Source: Ottowia thiooxydans DSM 14619
Lineage (GTDB): Bacteria; Pseudomonadota; Gammaproteobacteria; Burkholderiales; Burkholderiaceae_C
Direction of reading: 5' to 3'
Length of the DNA stretch: 64,000 bases
Assembly: GCF_000422885.1 (NCBI RefSeq)
Contig: NZ_AUGX01000010.1
Location: 186,001-250,000, forward strand
Shown here: positions 1 to 9,801 of the stretch, one piece after another
Position numbering within the stretch: the first letter of the stretch is position 1
Layout: each line of letters opens with the position of its first letter
The notes under the pieces: generated by a model
What the model was told of the DNA's origin: nothing
What the model saw: only the letters and a program-made list of their open reading frames with translations
Database searches by the model: none
Position numbers and translations under genes: made by a program

Positions 1-24
1 CCGCGGCCATACATTAAGGACATG

Positions 25-100
25 ACCCCCACGCTCCCCCGCTGCGCGAGGTCCGCTGCCCCCCGGGGGGTGCTTTTCATCTTGGGGCGGCCCGGCGATG
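25..100. repeat. Intergenic GC-rich repeat at left edge
   Basis: GC-rich sequence with a run of C and G around 59-70 and a downstream TTGGGGCGGCCCGGC segment. It resembles the intergenic repeats common in Comamonadaceae and shares style, though not full sequence, with the elements at 19164 and 22562. It lies upstream of the first gene and no coding frame is evident. The identity as a dispersed repeat is inferred from memory of the family. Confidence 0.35.
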
Positions 101-155
101 AACACTCGACCGCAAAACCTGTGGGATTTGGAACCTTGGCAGGGCGACGCTTTGA

Positions 156-1700
156 ATGACTGAGCAGCGAGAAGCCGCCCTGCCCGCCCCGCGCCCAGTC
201 GAAATCGCTCTGCTCTCCAGCGTTTTCGTTGTGGCGGCCTGCGGGCTTCTGTATGAGCTGGCTGCGGGCACCCTGGCTTCCTACGTGCTGGGCGATTCGG
301 TGCTGCAGTTCAGCACCATCATTGGTACCTACTTGTTCGCCATGGGCGTGGGTTCCTACCTTTCGCGTTTTTTCGAGCGCCAACTACCGGCCCATTTCCT
401 GCGCATTGAACTGATGGTGGCGTTGGTGGGTGGCTTGCTCCCAGCGGCGCTGTTCCTGGCTAATGCCTACGTTCCCGGCGCCTTCCGTTTCCTGCTTTAT
501 GGCATGGTGATGTTGGTGGGCACCTTTGTGGGATTGGAGATTCCGCTGGTCATGCGCATCCTCAAGCGCAATGTGGCCTTGAAGGATCTGGTTAGCCAGG
601 TTCTGACGTACGACTACCTTGGAGCGCTGGCAGTTTCCCTGGCGTTCCCCCTGGTGCTGGTGCCCCAGCTAGGCTTGATCCGCACTGGCTTGCTTTTTGG
701 CCTGATGAACGCCGGCGTTGCCCTGTGGGCCTTGTGGATGTTCCGTCATGAGTTGCCTCACCTGCGCGCTCATACGGTAGCTGGGCTACTGACCTTCGCG
801 GCGCTGAGCGCGGCATTCGCCGGTGCGGACCGCATCAGCAGCTTTGCAGAAGATAAGTTTTATCAGGACCGCATCGTCTTCGCGGAGAGTTCGCCCTATC
901 AGCGTATCGTCGTCACCAACGGTCGTGCGGGGCACCGGCTATTTTTGAACGGCAATTTGCAGTTCGCCGAACGAGATGAGTATCGCTACCACGAAGCACT
1001 GGTGCACCCGGCCATGGCAGCCCATGGTGCCCCAAAGAAGGTGGCAGTGCTGGGCGGCGGAGATGGCATGGCAGTGCGGGAAATCCTGAAATACCCCTCT
1101 GTAGAGCAAGTCACCCTGGTTGAGCTGGATCCCAACATGACCAGGCTCTTCAATGAGCATCCTACGCTCGCCTCCTTGAATGGCCATGCGCTGGCTTCAC
1201 CTAAAGTCAAGGTGATCAATACAGACGCGTTCAAATGGTTGCAAGAAAGCCAGGAGAGCTTCGACGTGATCGTGGTGGACTTCCCGGACCCCACCAACTT
1301 TGCCATCGGCAAGCTGTACACCAACAGTTTTTACGCCCTGCTGGATCAACGCCTTGCGGCCAGCGGCTACGCCGTCATTCAAACCACTTCACCTCTGGTG
1401 GCCCGCAAGAGCTTCTGGACCGTGGCCAATACCATTGCCTCCACGGGTCTCACTGCGACCCCCTATCACGCGCATGTACCAAGTTTCGGTGAATGGGGCT
1501 ACATCATTGCCAGCCACCGACCCTGGCGGCCGGTCAACGCATTGCCTGCGGGTCTGCGCTTCCTGACAACAGAAACCCTGCCGTTGCTGTTCGATTTTCC
1601 GCTTGATATGGCTCGAGTCCCCACCGAGGTGAACCGACTCTCCAACCAGATCCTGGTCACGACCTACGAGCAGGAATGGGGCAAGGCTCCGGCGCACTGA
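156..1700 (+). CDS. Membrane-anchored spermidine synthase-like protein
   Basis: 514 residues. The first ~230 residues hold about seven hydrophobic membrane segments. The C-terminal half is a Rossmann methyltransferase-like polyamine synthase fold with the GGGDG nucleotide-binding motif near residue 300, an acidic VELD strand after it, and VVDFPDP near residue 373, the region that carries the catalytic Asp in spermidine synthases. Aminopropyltransferases of this type use decarboxylated S-adenosylmethionine, but membrane-fused members are mostly uncharacterised, so the substrate is unknown. The stop codon overlaps the start of the next gene (TGATG), which implies translational coupling to an exported amine oxidase-like protein. 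Confidence 0.88.
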   Translation: MTEQREAALPAPRPVEIALLSSVFVVAACGLLYELAAGTLASYVLGDSVLQFSTIIGTYLFAMGVGSYLSRFFERQLPAHFLRIELMVALVGGLLPAALFLANAYVPGAFRFLLYGMVMLVGTFVGLEIPLVMRILKRNVALKDLVSQVLTYDYLGALAVSLAFPLVLVPQLGLIRTGLLFGLMNAGVALWALWMFRHELPHLRAHTVAGLLTFAALSAAFAGADRISSFAEDKFYQDRIVFAESSPYQRIVVTNGRAGHRLFLNGNLQFAERDEYRYHEALVHPAMAAHGAPKKVAVLGGGDGMAVREILKYPSVEQVTLVELDPNMTRLFNEHPTLASLNGHALASPKVKVINTDAFKWLQESQESFDVIVVDFPDPTNFAIGKLYTNSFYALLDQRLAASGYAVIQTTSPLVARKSFWTVANTIASTGLTATPYHAHVPSFGEWGYIIASHRPWRPVNALPAGLRFLTTETLPLLFDFPLDMARVPTEVNRLSNQILVTTYEQEWGKAPAH

Positions 1701-3283
1701 TGCAGCGGCGCACCTTTCTCGGCCTTTCGGGCGCTGCGCTCGGGCTGGGCGGCTGCGAGCAGCCTGCACCCGTGGAAGGCGGCTTCACGGGCATCAATGT
1801 TCAGCGTGGCCATGCGCTGCGCGAGCTGCGTCAAATTCCTGAGCCACAGACCACGCGCCGAACGCAAATCCTCATCGCAGGGGGTGGCGTTGCTGGCTTG
1901 GCGGCCGCTCGCGCGCTGCGCCAACGAGGCATAGAGGATTTTGCGCTCTTGGAGATGGAAGATGGCGCTGGCGGAAACGCCAGAGCGGGGAAGTTAGGCG
2001 GCATGGCCTGCCCACTGGGCGCGCACTACCTACCCGTGCCTGGTGCAGACGCACACGAAGTGCAAGCCCTGCTTGAAGAGCTGGGCCTGCGCCAGCGGGT
2101 TGCCGGGCGTTGGCGCTATGACGAGCGGCACCTCGTTCACAGCCCCCAGGAGCGCCTTTTCTTTCAGGGCTCCTGGCAGGATGGTCTGCTGCCGATGGAG
2201 GGGATCAGCCAAGCCACGCTGGCGCAGTACCGCCGCTTTGCCCATCGGGTGGACGCGCTGGCTCGGACCAATCGATTCATGATCCCCGCCACACGAGGTG
2301 CATTCACCGCCGAGCAAGCAGCCCTAGATGCAGTAACCGCTGACACCTGGCTGGGACGCGAGGGGTTCGATGACCCCCATCTACGCTGGTACCTTGATTA
2401 CAGCTGCCGCGACGATTACGGCGCGAGTCTCGCGCGGGTTTCAGCCTGGGCCTGCATCCATTACTTTGCCAGCCGCCATGGTTTTCATATGCCGGGTGAA
2501 GCGGAGGAAGCCAGAGACGGCGAAAGCGGCACGCTCACCTGGCCGGAGGGCAATGCCTGGCTGACCCAGCGCCTTGCAGCTCCCCTGGGAGACCGTGTAC
2601 GTACGGGCCACAGCGTGCTGCGCATCACACAAGAACGAGAAGGCGTGAGCGTAGACGCACTAAACCACGCCGATGGCCGCGTGACCCGCTGGCAAGCCGC
2701 GCAATGCATCGTAGCCCTGCCAGTGTTCATAGCCGCCAGGCTAGTGCAAAACCCGCCTGCAGTGCTCACGGAGACGGCTCGTCGGATGGCGTATGCCCCT
2801 TGGTTGGTAGCCAACCTGCATATTTCAACGCCCTTGCAGGATCATGAGGGCGCGGCCCCTTCCTGGGACAACGTGGTGTACGGGGAAACCGGTGGTGGCC
2901 TGGGCTATGTAGATGCGCGCCATCAAAGCCTGAACCCCACGCCCGGCCCTACCGTGCTGACCTACTATCGCGCACCCGGAGACACGCCCGACGCGCGCAA
3001 ACACCTGTTGAATGAACCCTGGACACATTGGCGCGATAGCGTTCTTTCCTCCATGAGCGTTCCCCACCCGGATTTGCCAGAGCGCCTGACCCGCATGGAC
3101 ATCACCCGTTACGGGCATGCGATGGCCATTCCTTTACCCGGTACCCAGCAATACCTACGCGGGATAACGAGCGGCACAGAAGTGCGCAGTGGACGCCTGC
3201 ACTTCGCCCATGCGGATTGGTCTGGGTATTCCATTTTTGAGGAAGCATTTACTCGCGGCCATCTGGCGGGTCTCGCGGTTTAG
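1700..3283 (+). CDS. Exported FAD-dependent amine oxidase-like protein (Tat lipoprotein)
   Basis: 527 residues from the ATG that overlaps the upstream stop. The N-terminus QRRTFLGLSG is a twin-arginine signal, and LGLGGC just after it is a good lipobox, so the protein is probably exported folded and lipid-anchored. A GGGVAGLAAARAL dinucleotide-binding motif begins near residue 60 and is followed by a flavin-binding strand ending LLEMED, as in NAD(P)-binding FAD amine oxidases. With the upstream spermidine synthase-like protein it may act on a polyamine-type compound at the membrane. The substrate is not visible from the sequence. An earlier in-frame start eight codons upstream would place the signal internally and is less likely. 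Confidence 0.86.
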   Translation: MQRRTFLGLSGAALGLGGCEQPAPVEGGFTGINVQRGHALRELRQIPEPQTTRRTQILIAGGGVAGLAAARALRQRGIEDFALLEMEDGAGGNARAGKLGGMACPLGAHYLPVPGADAHEVQALLEELGLRQRVAGRWRYDERHLVHSPQERLFFQGSWQDGLLPMEGISQATLAQYRRFAHRVDALARTNRFMIPATRGAFTAEQAALDAVTADTWLGREGFDDPHLRWYLDYSCRDDYGASLARVSAWACIHYFASRHGFHMPGEAEEARDGESGTLTWPEGNAWLTQRLAAPLGDRVRTGHSVLRITQEREGVSVDALNHADGRVTRWQAAQCIVALPVFIAARLVQNPPAVLTETARRMAYAPWLVANLHISTPLQDHEGAAPSWDNVVYGETGGGLGYVDARHQSLNPTPGPTVLTYYRAPGDTPDARKHLLNEPWTHWRDSVLSSMSVPHPDLPERLTRMDITRYGHAMAIPLPGTQQYLRGITSGTEVRSGRLHFAHADWSGYSIFEEAFTRGHLAGLAV

Positions 3284-3463
3284 GGAAATGCCGAGAAAGG
3301 CGTCGTCGCAGAAAATCCCCATCTCCGGTTTCAGACCCGTCGTCCCGTAACGCGGCTGCGCCAGGAGATTTCTTGCCCGCGTGTCCAGAGATGATGATCA
3401 CTGCTATATTTGATTGACCGCACTACGCCGGCATCCCTAGACGCCTGTTTGAGGTCGAGTTCA

Positions 3464-3482
3464 GCCGAAAGATATTTTCGGC
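3464..3482 (+). promoter_or_regulatory. Small hairpin upstream of AraC gene
   Basis: Perfect 7-bp inverted repeat, GCCGAAA and TTTCGGC around a GATAT loop, 42 bp before the AraC start. It could be an operator or a leader hairpin. The rest of the 3284-3524 gap shows nothing else I can support. Confidence 0.35.
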
Positions 3483-3524
3483 AAGCCTGGAGTTGATCGG
3501 TGGGAGTCGGAGAGCGAAAACAGC

Positions 3525-4334
3525 ATGGATAACAAACACGTCAAGTTGCTGCGCTGCCGAAGACACGGCATCGAGGCCGTGGAAGCGGACACAACACGCG
3601 CTTTTGGCCGCCATACCCACGAGCAGTTTGGCGTTGGGTTGATCGAACGGGGAGCGCAGCGGTCGTCCAGTGGACGCGGTGTCGTCGAGGCTTGTGCTGG
3701 CGACATCATCACAGTAAATCCCGGTGAGGTTCACGATGGCGCGCCCATCGGCGATGGCGGACGTTCATGGCGGATGCTCTACCTTGATCCCTCAGTTGTT
3801 GCCGAATTGGTAACCGATATCACCGAAGGACGGGGGCCTTCGACCATCGAGTTCAACCACCCCACGGTGAGGGACAGCCAGATTGGAACCCTTTTCAGAG
3901 CGCTTTACCTGACGCTGGTTTCCAGCGATGCTGACCAGAATGAACTCCGAGCGGACGAGAAGTTACTCCTCCTCCTGGGGCGTTTGCTGCAACCTAAAGC
4001 TAGCGAGCGACGCTCGGTACCAGCCGGGATCGCATCGGCGCGCGCCCTGATCGATGACGATCCAGCGGCCGTCCTGACGCTGACAGCCCTCGCTAGTGAA
4101 GCCGGTCTAAGCCGGTATCAGTTCCTGCGTGGGTTCACGCGGGCGACTGGTCTGCCCCCTCACGCTTACCTCATGCAGCGGCGCATTCACCGCGCACGTC
4201 AATTGATCGCAAGAGGTGTGCGGCTCGGAGACGCGGCCGCAGAAAGCGGCTTCTCCGATCAAAGCCATATGACGCGACTGTTCGTCCGCAGCTTCGGAAC
4301 TGCCCCGGGTGCCTACGCCAAGGCGGTCGGCTGA
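3525..4334 (+). CDS. AraC family transcriptional regulator
   Basis: 269 residues. The N-terminal ~150 residues form a cupin-like AraC ligand-binding domain (HTHEQFGVGLIERG, then VNPGEVHDG). The C-terminal ~100 residues carry two helix-turn-helix units: LASEAGLSRYQFLRGFTRAT, and DAAAESGFSDQSHMTRLFVR with the usual FGTAPGAY end. It sits immediately upstream of a B3/B4-domain gene and a LysE exporter on the same strand, so it probably controls that exporter in response to an amino acid or similar compound. The inducer is unknown. Confidence 0.92.
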   Translation: MDNKHVKLLRCRRHGIEAVEADTTRAFGRHTHEQFGVGLIERGAQRSSSGRGVVEACAGDIITVNPGEVHDGAPIGDGGRSWRMLYLDPSVVAELVTDITEGRGPSTIEFNHPTVRDSQIGTLFRALYLTLVSSDADQNELRADEKLLLLLGRLLQPKASERRSVPAGIASARALIDDDPAAVLTLTALASEAGLSRYQFLRGFTRATGLPPHAYLMQRRIHRARQLIARGVRLGDAAAESGFSDQSHMTRLFVRSFGTAPGAYAKAVG

Positions 4335-4425
4335 CCTTTCAGTCTCGCAATTTCATTCAAGACGGACGGAATGTATAAGCGCGAAGATTCGGCGCTAGAT
4401 TCATCTTCCGAGCCCGAGGTCTGAT

Positions 4426-5097
4426 TTGCTTTTCTCCTACGCGTCCTGCATACATCTTGAGTTTCCAGCACTCGCCACGCGCGTGCTTCGCCTTGAAGCA
4501 CTGACACCAATCGCCTCGCATGCGGGCTCCGTCGCGCATTTCTTGGCTCACGCGAAGCAGCGAATCGCACTCACAACAGAAAGCGATCTCCCTGAGATCC
4601 GAGCATGGCGGCGGGCATTTTCGAAGATGGGACTAAAGCCCACTCAATACCGTTGCGCCGCCGAAGCACTGCTTCGGCGGCTTCGCAAGGAAGGTGACCT
4701 CCCTTCAGTCCATCCGCTCGTGGACCTGTGCAACGCCGCGTCGGCAGCCTACGCCATTCCGATCGCAGCCATCGATCTGAACAGGATCAGCGGGAAACTT
4801 CACGTGCGCCCTGCCGTAGGCAACGAGGCGTATGAGACGTTCTCGGGCGACATCGAACGTCCTGACGCAGGCGAGATTATCTTCGCGGACGACAGCAATC
4901 GTGTCCACGCCCGGAGGTGGGCAAATCGTCAAAGCGGCTATTCGGCAGTCAAAGACCAAACTACAGATGCGCTAATCGTTATTGAGGCTATGCACGAAAC
5001 CGCAGAGGCGGACGTCACGCAGTTGAGCACAACGCTCCGCACGACCATCTCGGAGCTTTGGCCTTCTGTATCCATCACGGACCTGCCGGCCCGATGA
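4426..5097 (+). CDS. B3/B4 (tRNA-binding-like) domain protein
   Basis: 223 residues, starting at TTG. The N-terminus LLFSYASCIHLEFPALATRVL matches how this family usually begins, which supports the rare start. It contains the B3/B4 fold found in the phenylalanyl-tRNA synthetase beta chain, with AWRRAFSKMGLKPTQYRCAAEALLRR and VHPLVDLCNAASAAYAIPIAAID as recognisable segments. Stand-alone B3/B4 proteins are thought to act on or sense misacylated tRNAs or amino acids, but this is not settled. Its stop overlaps the LysE start (ATGA), so the two are translationally coupled. Confidence 0.82.
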   Translation: MLFSYASCIHLEFPALATRVLRLEALTPIASHAGSVAHFLAHAKQRIALTTESDLPEIRAWRRAFSKMGLKPTQYRCAAEALLRRLRKEGDLPSVHPLVDLCNAASAAYAIPIAAIDLNRISGKLHVRPAVGNEAYETFSGDIERPDAGEIIFADDSNRVHARRWANRQSGYSAVKDQTTDALIVIEAMHETAEADVTQLSTTLRTTISELWPSVSITDLPAR

Positions 5098-5705
5098 ACC
5101 TCGAATTCTTGATCACTTCGCTGATCGTCGTTGCTTCGCCTGGAACCGGTGCGCTCGTAACCTTGGCGGCAGGCCTGTCACGCGGGGTTCGTGCTTCCAT
5201 TCTCGCGGCCTTAGGCTGTACTCTGGGCATCCTTCCCCACTTGCTTGTGGCGAGCACAGGCTTGTCCGCCCTCCTTCGCACGAGCACTAATACCTTTGAA
5301 GCGATCAAGTATGCCGGCGTCGCCTATTTGCTCTACATGGCATGGATGACACTGAAGGAACGCGGAGCGTTGAAACTGGAGTCAGAGGGGCGCGCCCGGA
5401 CCGACAAGGAGGTAATCTGGCACGCGACCCTAGTGAATTTACTCAATCCGAAGCTCTCTATCTTCTTCCTGGCCTTCCTGCCTCAATTCATTGGTCCCGA
5501 CGAGGATCGGCCAACCCTTTTAATGCTGGAGCTCTCGCTCATCTTCATGGCGATGACCTTCATGGTGTTCGTGATGTACGGGGTATTTGCAGCCAGTGTT
5601 CGTGATCACGTTCTCTCGCGGCCAGGGGTTCTCAGGTGGATACGCTGGGGCTTCGCGGTGGCTTTCGTCGGACTCGGAATCAAGTTAGCCTTCGTGCAGC
5701 GGTAG
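5094..5705 (+). CDS. LysE family amino-acid exporter
   Basis: 203 residues from the ATG at 5094, which overlaps the preceding stop by 4 nt. It has about six hydrophobic segments and the LysE/RhtB signature near the N-terminus (ASPGTGALVTLAAGLSRGVRA, with the Pro-Gly after helix 1). LNPKLSIFFLAFLPQF is a second family hallmark. It exports an amino acid or derivative across the inner membrane. The coupling to a B3/B4 protein and an AraC regulator suggests removal of a toxic or non-canonical amino acid, which is inference. Confidence 0.9.
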   Translation: MNLEFLITSLIVVASPGTGALVTLAAGLSRGVRASILAALGCTLGILPHLLVASTGLSALLRTSTNTFEAIKYAGVAYLLYMAWMTLKERGALKLESEGRARTDKEVIWHATLVNLLNPKLSIFFLAFLPQFIGPDEDRPTLLMLELSLIFMAMTFMVFVMYGVFAASVRDHVLSRPGVLRWIRWGFAVAFVGLGIKLAFVQR

Positions 5706-5914
5706 CTTTTTTCAGGCGCCACTGACCCACGGCTAACGCTCATCGCCCCGTTGCAGCCCCTTCTCTCACGCACCCCAATCAGTCGCTTCGGAAAAGCTCA
5801 GGATGCCGATTGTTCGTCGTGAACGCCGATTTAGATAAAGTTGCACTCATCGTTCCACAGGTCAGGTGTGCAAGCACGTGATGAAAGACTCAGGCTGCAC
5901 GTTGTCTACTCGCC

Positions 5915-8900
5915 TTAGGCGATTGTCATAAGGCTGGCGTTCCCACCGGCCGCAGCCGTATTGACACTCAGCGACCGCTCGATCACCAAACGCTCCAAAC
6001 CTACATGCGTTCCTCCTGAGGGTTGACTGTTGACGCCAATCACCGGCCCAGCACGCTCCGCAAGCTTTTGGTTGAGCGCAATAAGACTGGTGGTGTCCCC
6101 ATGGTGCAAAACAGCATCGAAGATAACCTCGGCCGCCTCCCACGAGGAAACCAGCTCGCACTGCGCCTGTACATCCGGGGGAAGAGATTCAAGCAGGGCT
6201 TTTGCCGCGACGGGCAGCACCGCTCGGCTACCCACCGCCAGCACCGCTGCCAGTTGAATCAATAGATCACGATCGTCATTGGCCAAGCACAGCACGGCTT
6301 GTCGTGGCAAAAGCGTGTAGACATTGCGCTCACCCGTGGGGCCCAGTAGCTCCCATGAAGATCCGGCTTTCGCACGTTGCTCGAAAAGCGTACAGCTAGC
6401 CAGGAGCTCAGGCTTTCCGACTTTGGCGGCCCAAGTGCTGAGTGCAGTCAAAGCACTGCTCACCCCTGCAGCGTTGACGGGCATCGCATGGGCACCTGAC
6501 TGGCTCAAACTAGTCGTGACCTGTTCCAACACGTTGCGAGGCGGGCGCGACAGCAAGCGATAAAGATACAGGGGGCCACCAGCCTTGGGCCCGGTGCCTG
6601 ACATCCCTTCACCGCCAAACGGCTGTACCCCAACCACGGCCCCCACCATGTTCCGATTGATGTAGACATTGCCAGCGTGCACAGCATCTACCACTGCTGC
6701 GATGGTTTCATCAATTCGCGTGTGAAGTCCAAACGTCAAGCCGTAACCCGTCTGGTTGATTTGCTCCAGAAGCTGGGCCAAGTCCTTGCGCCGATACCGA
6801 ACAATGTGCAAAACAGGTCCAAAGATTTCTCGTTTCAGCTCGCTGACGCTATCTAATTCAATCAAGGTTGGCGTGACAAACGTACCACACTCCATCGCTT
6901 TACTATCTAAATTCCATACGGAGCGAGTGACCTTATGCCCGCGCTGTTGCATGCTCTGAATGTGCTGCTCGATACCGCTCCGTGCTTGTGCATCTATGAC
7001 CGGCCCAATATCCACCGCCAACTGAGCCGGATTTCCAATACGGGCTTGCGCCATCGCGCCCTTGAGCATTTCTAGAGTACGGTCTGCAATGTCTTCCTGA
7101 AGGCAGAGCAAGCGCAAGGCCGAGCACCTTTGGCCAGCGCTATCAAAAGCCGAAGCCATGACATCCGCCACCACTTGTTCGGCCAGCGCGGAGGAATCCA
7201 CCACCATGGCGTTCTGGCCCCCCGTTTCGGCGATGAGGGGAATCGGTTGGCCGGATTCGCTGAGGCGTTTGGCCAGTACACGTTGCAAAATCCGCGCTAC
7301 TTCAGTGGAGCCGGTAAAAAGAACCCCTTGAACACGGGCATCAGCCACCAAACTCGCGCCCACGGTTTCCCCCTGGCCGGGCAACAGTTGGATCGCTGCA
7401 TCCGGAACACCTGCCTCCCGTAAGCGCCGGACCGCATGCGCGGCCACAAGCGGAGTCTGCTCGGCAGGCTTGGCCAGCACCACATTGCCCGCAGCCAGTG
7501 CTGCAGCCACTTGACCCACAAAGATGGCAAGAGGAAAGTTCCAAGGGCTGATGCACACCACCGGACCCAATGGAAGGTGCGTCTCATTGTTGAAATTCTG
7601 CTGAACCTGCACGGCGTAGTAACGCAAGAAGTCCACCGCTTCGCGCACCTCGGCCACCGCATTAGCGGCGGTCTTGCCGGCTTCTCTCGCCAGGAGGCCG
7701 ATAAGAATCCCCATATCGGATTCCAAAGCATCCGCAGCGCACATCAATATCTCGCATCGCTTCGCGGGCTGCGTGCTTGCCCATTCAGCAGCCCCTGCAG
7801 TAGCGCTAAGCAGCGCAGCATTGACCTCGGCTGATGAAGCTTCCCGCGCATAACCCACCAGATCGTTTAAGTCCGCGGGGTTTCTCACTTCTACCGTCTG
7901 GCCTTCGAAATAATGCTCAGTGGAAGATGCATCGTGCACTGGCGGCTCGCTGCCGGCAATCAACGCAGTGGTGGACCAGTCACGTGCGTTCGCTTGCGCC
8001 ATGGCGCCGGCTACCGCGTTCAGGGTGTCCTCGTTCGACAAGTCAATGCCGGCGGAGTTGGCGCGAAGATGGCCGTAGAGTCCGTTCGGTGAAGAGATGG
8101 CTGGATGAGGCAAACCATAGGCTCCCTCCTGCTTGGCCAGGCGGTCTACGGTCTCAACCGGGTCTTCGACCAGCGTCTGCAGGTCAATGGACAGGTCTGC
8201 AATGCGATTCACGAACGACGTGTTGGCGCCGTTCTCCAGAAGACGGCGAACCAGGTAGGCCAGCAGCGTTTCATGCGTACCCACCGGCGCATAGATTCGG
8301 CACGGTCGATCGAGCCCGCCAGCGGCGGCATTTCCCACCACCTGTTCATACAGGGGCTCACCCATCCCATGCAGGCACTGGAACTCATATTGCCCGGGCC
8401 AATAGCGCTCGGGTTCAGCCATTTCATAGACGGCGGCAACCGTGTGCGCGTTATGCGTAGCGAACTGGGGGAATATGGCGTCAGGCGCCGCGAGGAGCTT
8501 TCGTGCGCAGGCAAGGTACGCCACGTCTGTGTACGGTTTGCGGGTGTACACAGGAAACCCGCTTTGGCCATCCACCTGCGCTCGCTTTATTTCACTATCC
8601 CAGTAAGCGCCCTTCACCAAACGAACCATGAGCCTGTGCTTGCTGCGGCGAGCCAGGTCAGTCAGCACATCAATCACGTAAGGGCAGCGCTTTTGGTAGG
8701 CCTGAATGACGAACCCAATGCCGTTCCAATCTGCCAGCTCAGGTGCGAAGCAAAGGCGCTCCAGCAGATCGAGAGACAACTCAAGGCGATCAGCTTCTTC
8801 CGCATCAATGTTCAGACCAATGTCGTACTTTTTCGCCTGGGCAGCCAACTCAAGAACCCTGGGGTAAAGCTCCTCCATCACTCGCTTGTACTGAGCACGG

Positions 8901-9742
8901 CTGTACCTGGGGTGCAGGGCAGACAATTTGATGGAAATGCCGGGTCCACTGGCAATACCCGCCCCTGCCGACGCTCGGCCAATCGCATCAATGGCGCGCT
9001 CATATTCGTTGAAGTACCTCTGCGCATCGGCCTCGGTGAGCGCGGCCTCCCCAAGCATGTCGTAGGAATAGCGAAAGCCTTTGACCTCCTGGGTCTTCGC
9101 ATGCCGAAGTGCTCCGTCAATCGTTTCACCGCAAACGAATTGCTCGCCCATCATCCGCATGGCCATGTCCACGCCTTTTCGGACCAGAGGCTCGCCACCT
9201 TTACCAATGATTTGCCCCAAAGTGGCCGCAAGACCGGTTTCGCTGTGCGTGGAGACTAGTCGCCCCGTCAGGAGAAGGCCCCATGTAGCGGCGTTCACAA
9301 AAAGCGATGGACTCTGGCCAATATGCCGACGCCAGTCACCATGGGCAATCTTGTCGCGGATGAGTGCGTCCCGGGTACCTGCGTCTGGAATTCGAAGAAG
9401 CGCTTCAGCCAAACACATAAGGGCAATGCCTTCCTGGGAAGACAGCGAATACTCCTGCAACAGGTTTTGAACAATGCCTGCGCGACCCGCCTCGCTTTTA
9501 CGCGCACGCAAGTTTGCGGCTAGTCGCAACGCCAGTTCATTGGATACCTTTTGGGCTAAGGCGCTGGATCGTGCGGTCTGCAGAAGTGCGGCAACGGCTT
9601 CTGGCTCCGCCAAACGCGTTGCAGCCGTAACTGCCTTTCGCAGTGCACTTCTCGGTGCGACGAGGCTTTGGGCGAATAAATTTCCTGCCTGCTTGCTAGG
9701 GGCGTCGATCATGATGGCTTTCTTAGAGAATAGCGCAATCAT
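5915..9742 (-). CDS. putA: Bifunctional proline dehydrogenase / glutamate-semialdehyde dehydrogenase
   Basis: 1275 residues. It oxidises proline to glutamate in two steps. The FAD proline dehydrogenase barrel spans roughly residues 180-480 (KLSALHPRY near 270, RLVKGAYWDSE near 375). The aldehyde dehydrogenase part has the general-base Glu in AETGGQN near 841 and the catalytic Cys in GQRCSALR near 872. About 200 further residues form the C-terminal domain of long PutA proteins. The N-terminus has no ribbon-helix-helix DNA-binding domain, so it is not a self-repressing PutA of the E. coli type. This fits the divergent Lrp-type regulator 59 bp away. A second Met, 10 codons in, is an alternative start. 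Confidence 0.96.
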   Translation of the reverse strand: MIALFSKKAIMIDAPSKQAGNLFAQSLVAPRSALRKAVTAATRLAEPEAVAALLQTARSSALAQKVSNELALRLAANLRARKSEAGRAGIVQNLLQEYSLSSQEGIALMCLAEALLRIPDAGTRDALIRDKIAHGDWRRHIGQSPSLFVNAATWGLLLTGRLVSTHSETGLAATLGQIIGKGGEPLVRKGVDMAMRMMGEQFVCGETIDGALRHAKTQEVKGFRYSYDMLGEAALTEADAQRYFNEYERAIDAIGRASAGAGIASGPGISIKLSALHPRYSRAQYKRVMEELYPRVLELAAQAKKYDIGLNIDAEEADRLELSLDLLERLCFAPELADWNGIGFVIQAYQKRCPYVIDVLTDLARRSKHRLMVRLVKGAYWDSEIKRAQVDGQSGFPVYTRKPYTDVAYLACARKLLAAPDAIFPQFATHNAHTVAAVYEMAEPERYWPGQYEFQCLHGMGEPLYEQVVGNAAAGGLDRPCRIYAPVGTHETLLAYLVRRLLENGANTSFVNRIADLSIDLQTLVEDPVETVDRLAKQEGAYGLPHPAISSPNGLYGHLRANSAGIDLSNEDTLNAVAGAMAQANARDWSTTALIAGSEPPVHDASSTEHYFEGQTVEVRNPADLNDLVGYAREASSAEVNAALLSATAGAAEWASTQPAKRCEILMCAADALESDMGILIGLLAREAGKTAANAVAEVREAVDFLRYYAVQVQQNFNNETHLPLGPVVCISPWNFPLAIFVGQVAAALAAGNVVLAKPAEQTPLVAAHAVRRLREAGVPDAAIQLLPGQGETVGASLVADARVQGVLFTGSTEVARILQRVLAKRLSESGQPIPLIAETGGQNAMVVDSSALAEQVVADVMASAFDSAGQRCSALRLLCLQEDIADRTLEMLKGAMAQARIGNPAQLAVDIGPVIDAQARSGIEQHIQSMQQRGHKVTRSVWNLDSKAMECGTFVTPTLIELDSVSELKREIFGPVLHIVRYRRKDLAQLLEQINQTGYGLTFGLHTRIDETIAAVVDAVHAGNVYINRNMVGAVVGVQPFGGEGMSGTGPKAGGPLYLYRLLSRPPRNVLEQVTTSLSQSGAHAMPVNAAGVSSALTALSTWAAKVGKPELLASCTLFEQRAKAGSSWELLGPTGERNVYTLLPRQAVLCLANDDRDLLIQLAAVLAVGSRAVLPVAAKALLESLPPDVQAQCELVSSWEAAEVIFDAVLHHGDTTSLIALNQKLAERAGPVIGVNSQPSGGTHVGLERLVIERSLSVNTAAAGGNASLMTIA

Positions 9743-9801
9743 TTCATAATCATCTTAGATTTAAATTCTGTATTTATATTAAAAAACCATATCATTCACT
9801 A
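9743..9801. promoter_or_regulatory. putA/putR divergent promoter region
   Basis: A 59-bp AT-rich spacer between the divergent putA and Lrp-type regulator starts. It is much richer in A and T than the flanking genes (TTAGATTTAAATTC, ATTTATATTAAAAAA), as expected for an Lrp-family target. Discrete -10 and -35 boxes cannot be assigned with confidence. Confidence 0.6.

Noticed and set aside
8105-9259. Long plus-strand open frame opposite putA.
   Set aside because: It lies entirely inside the well-supported putA coding sequence on the other strand and shows no family features.
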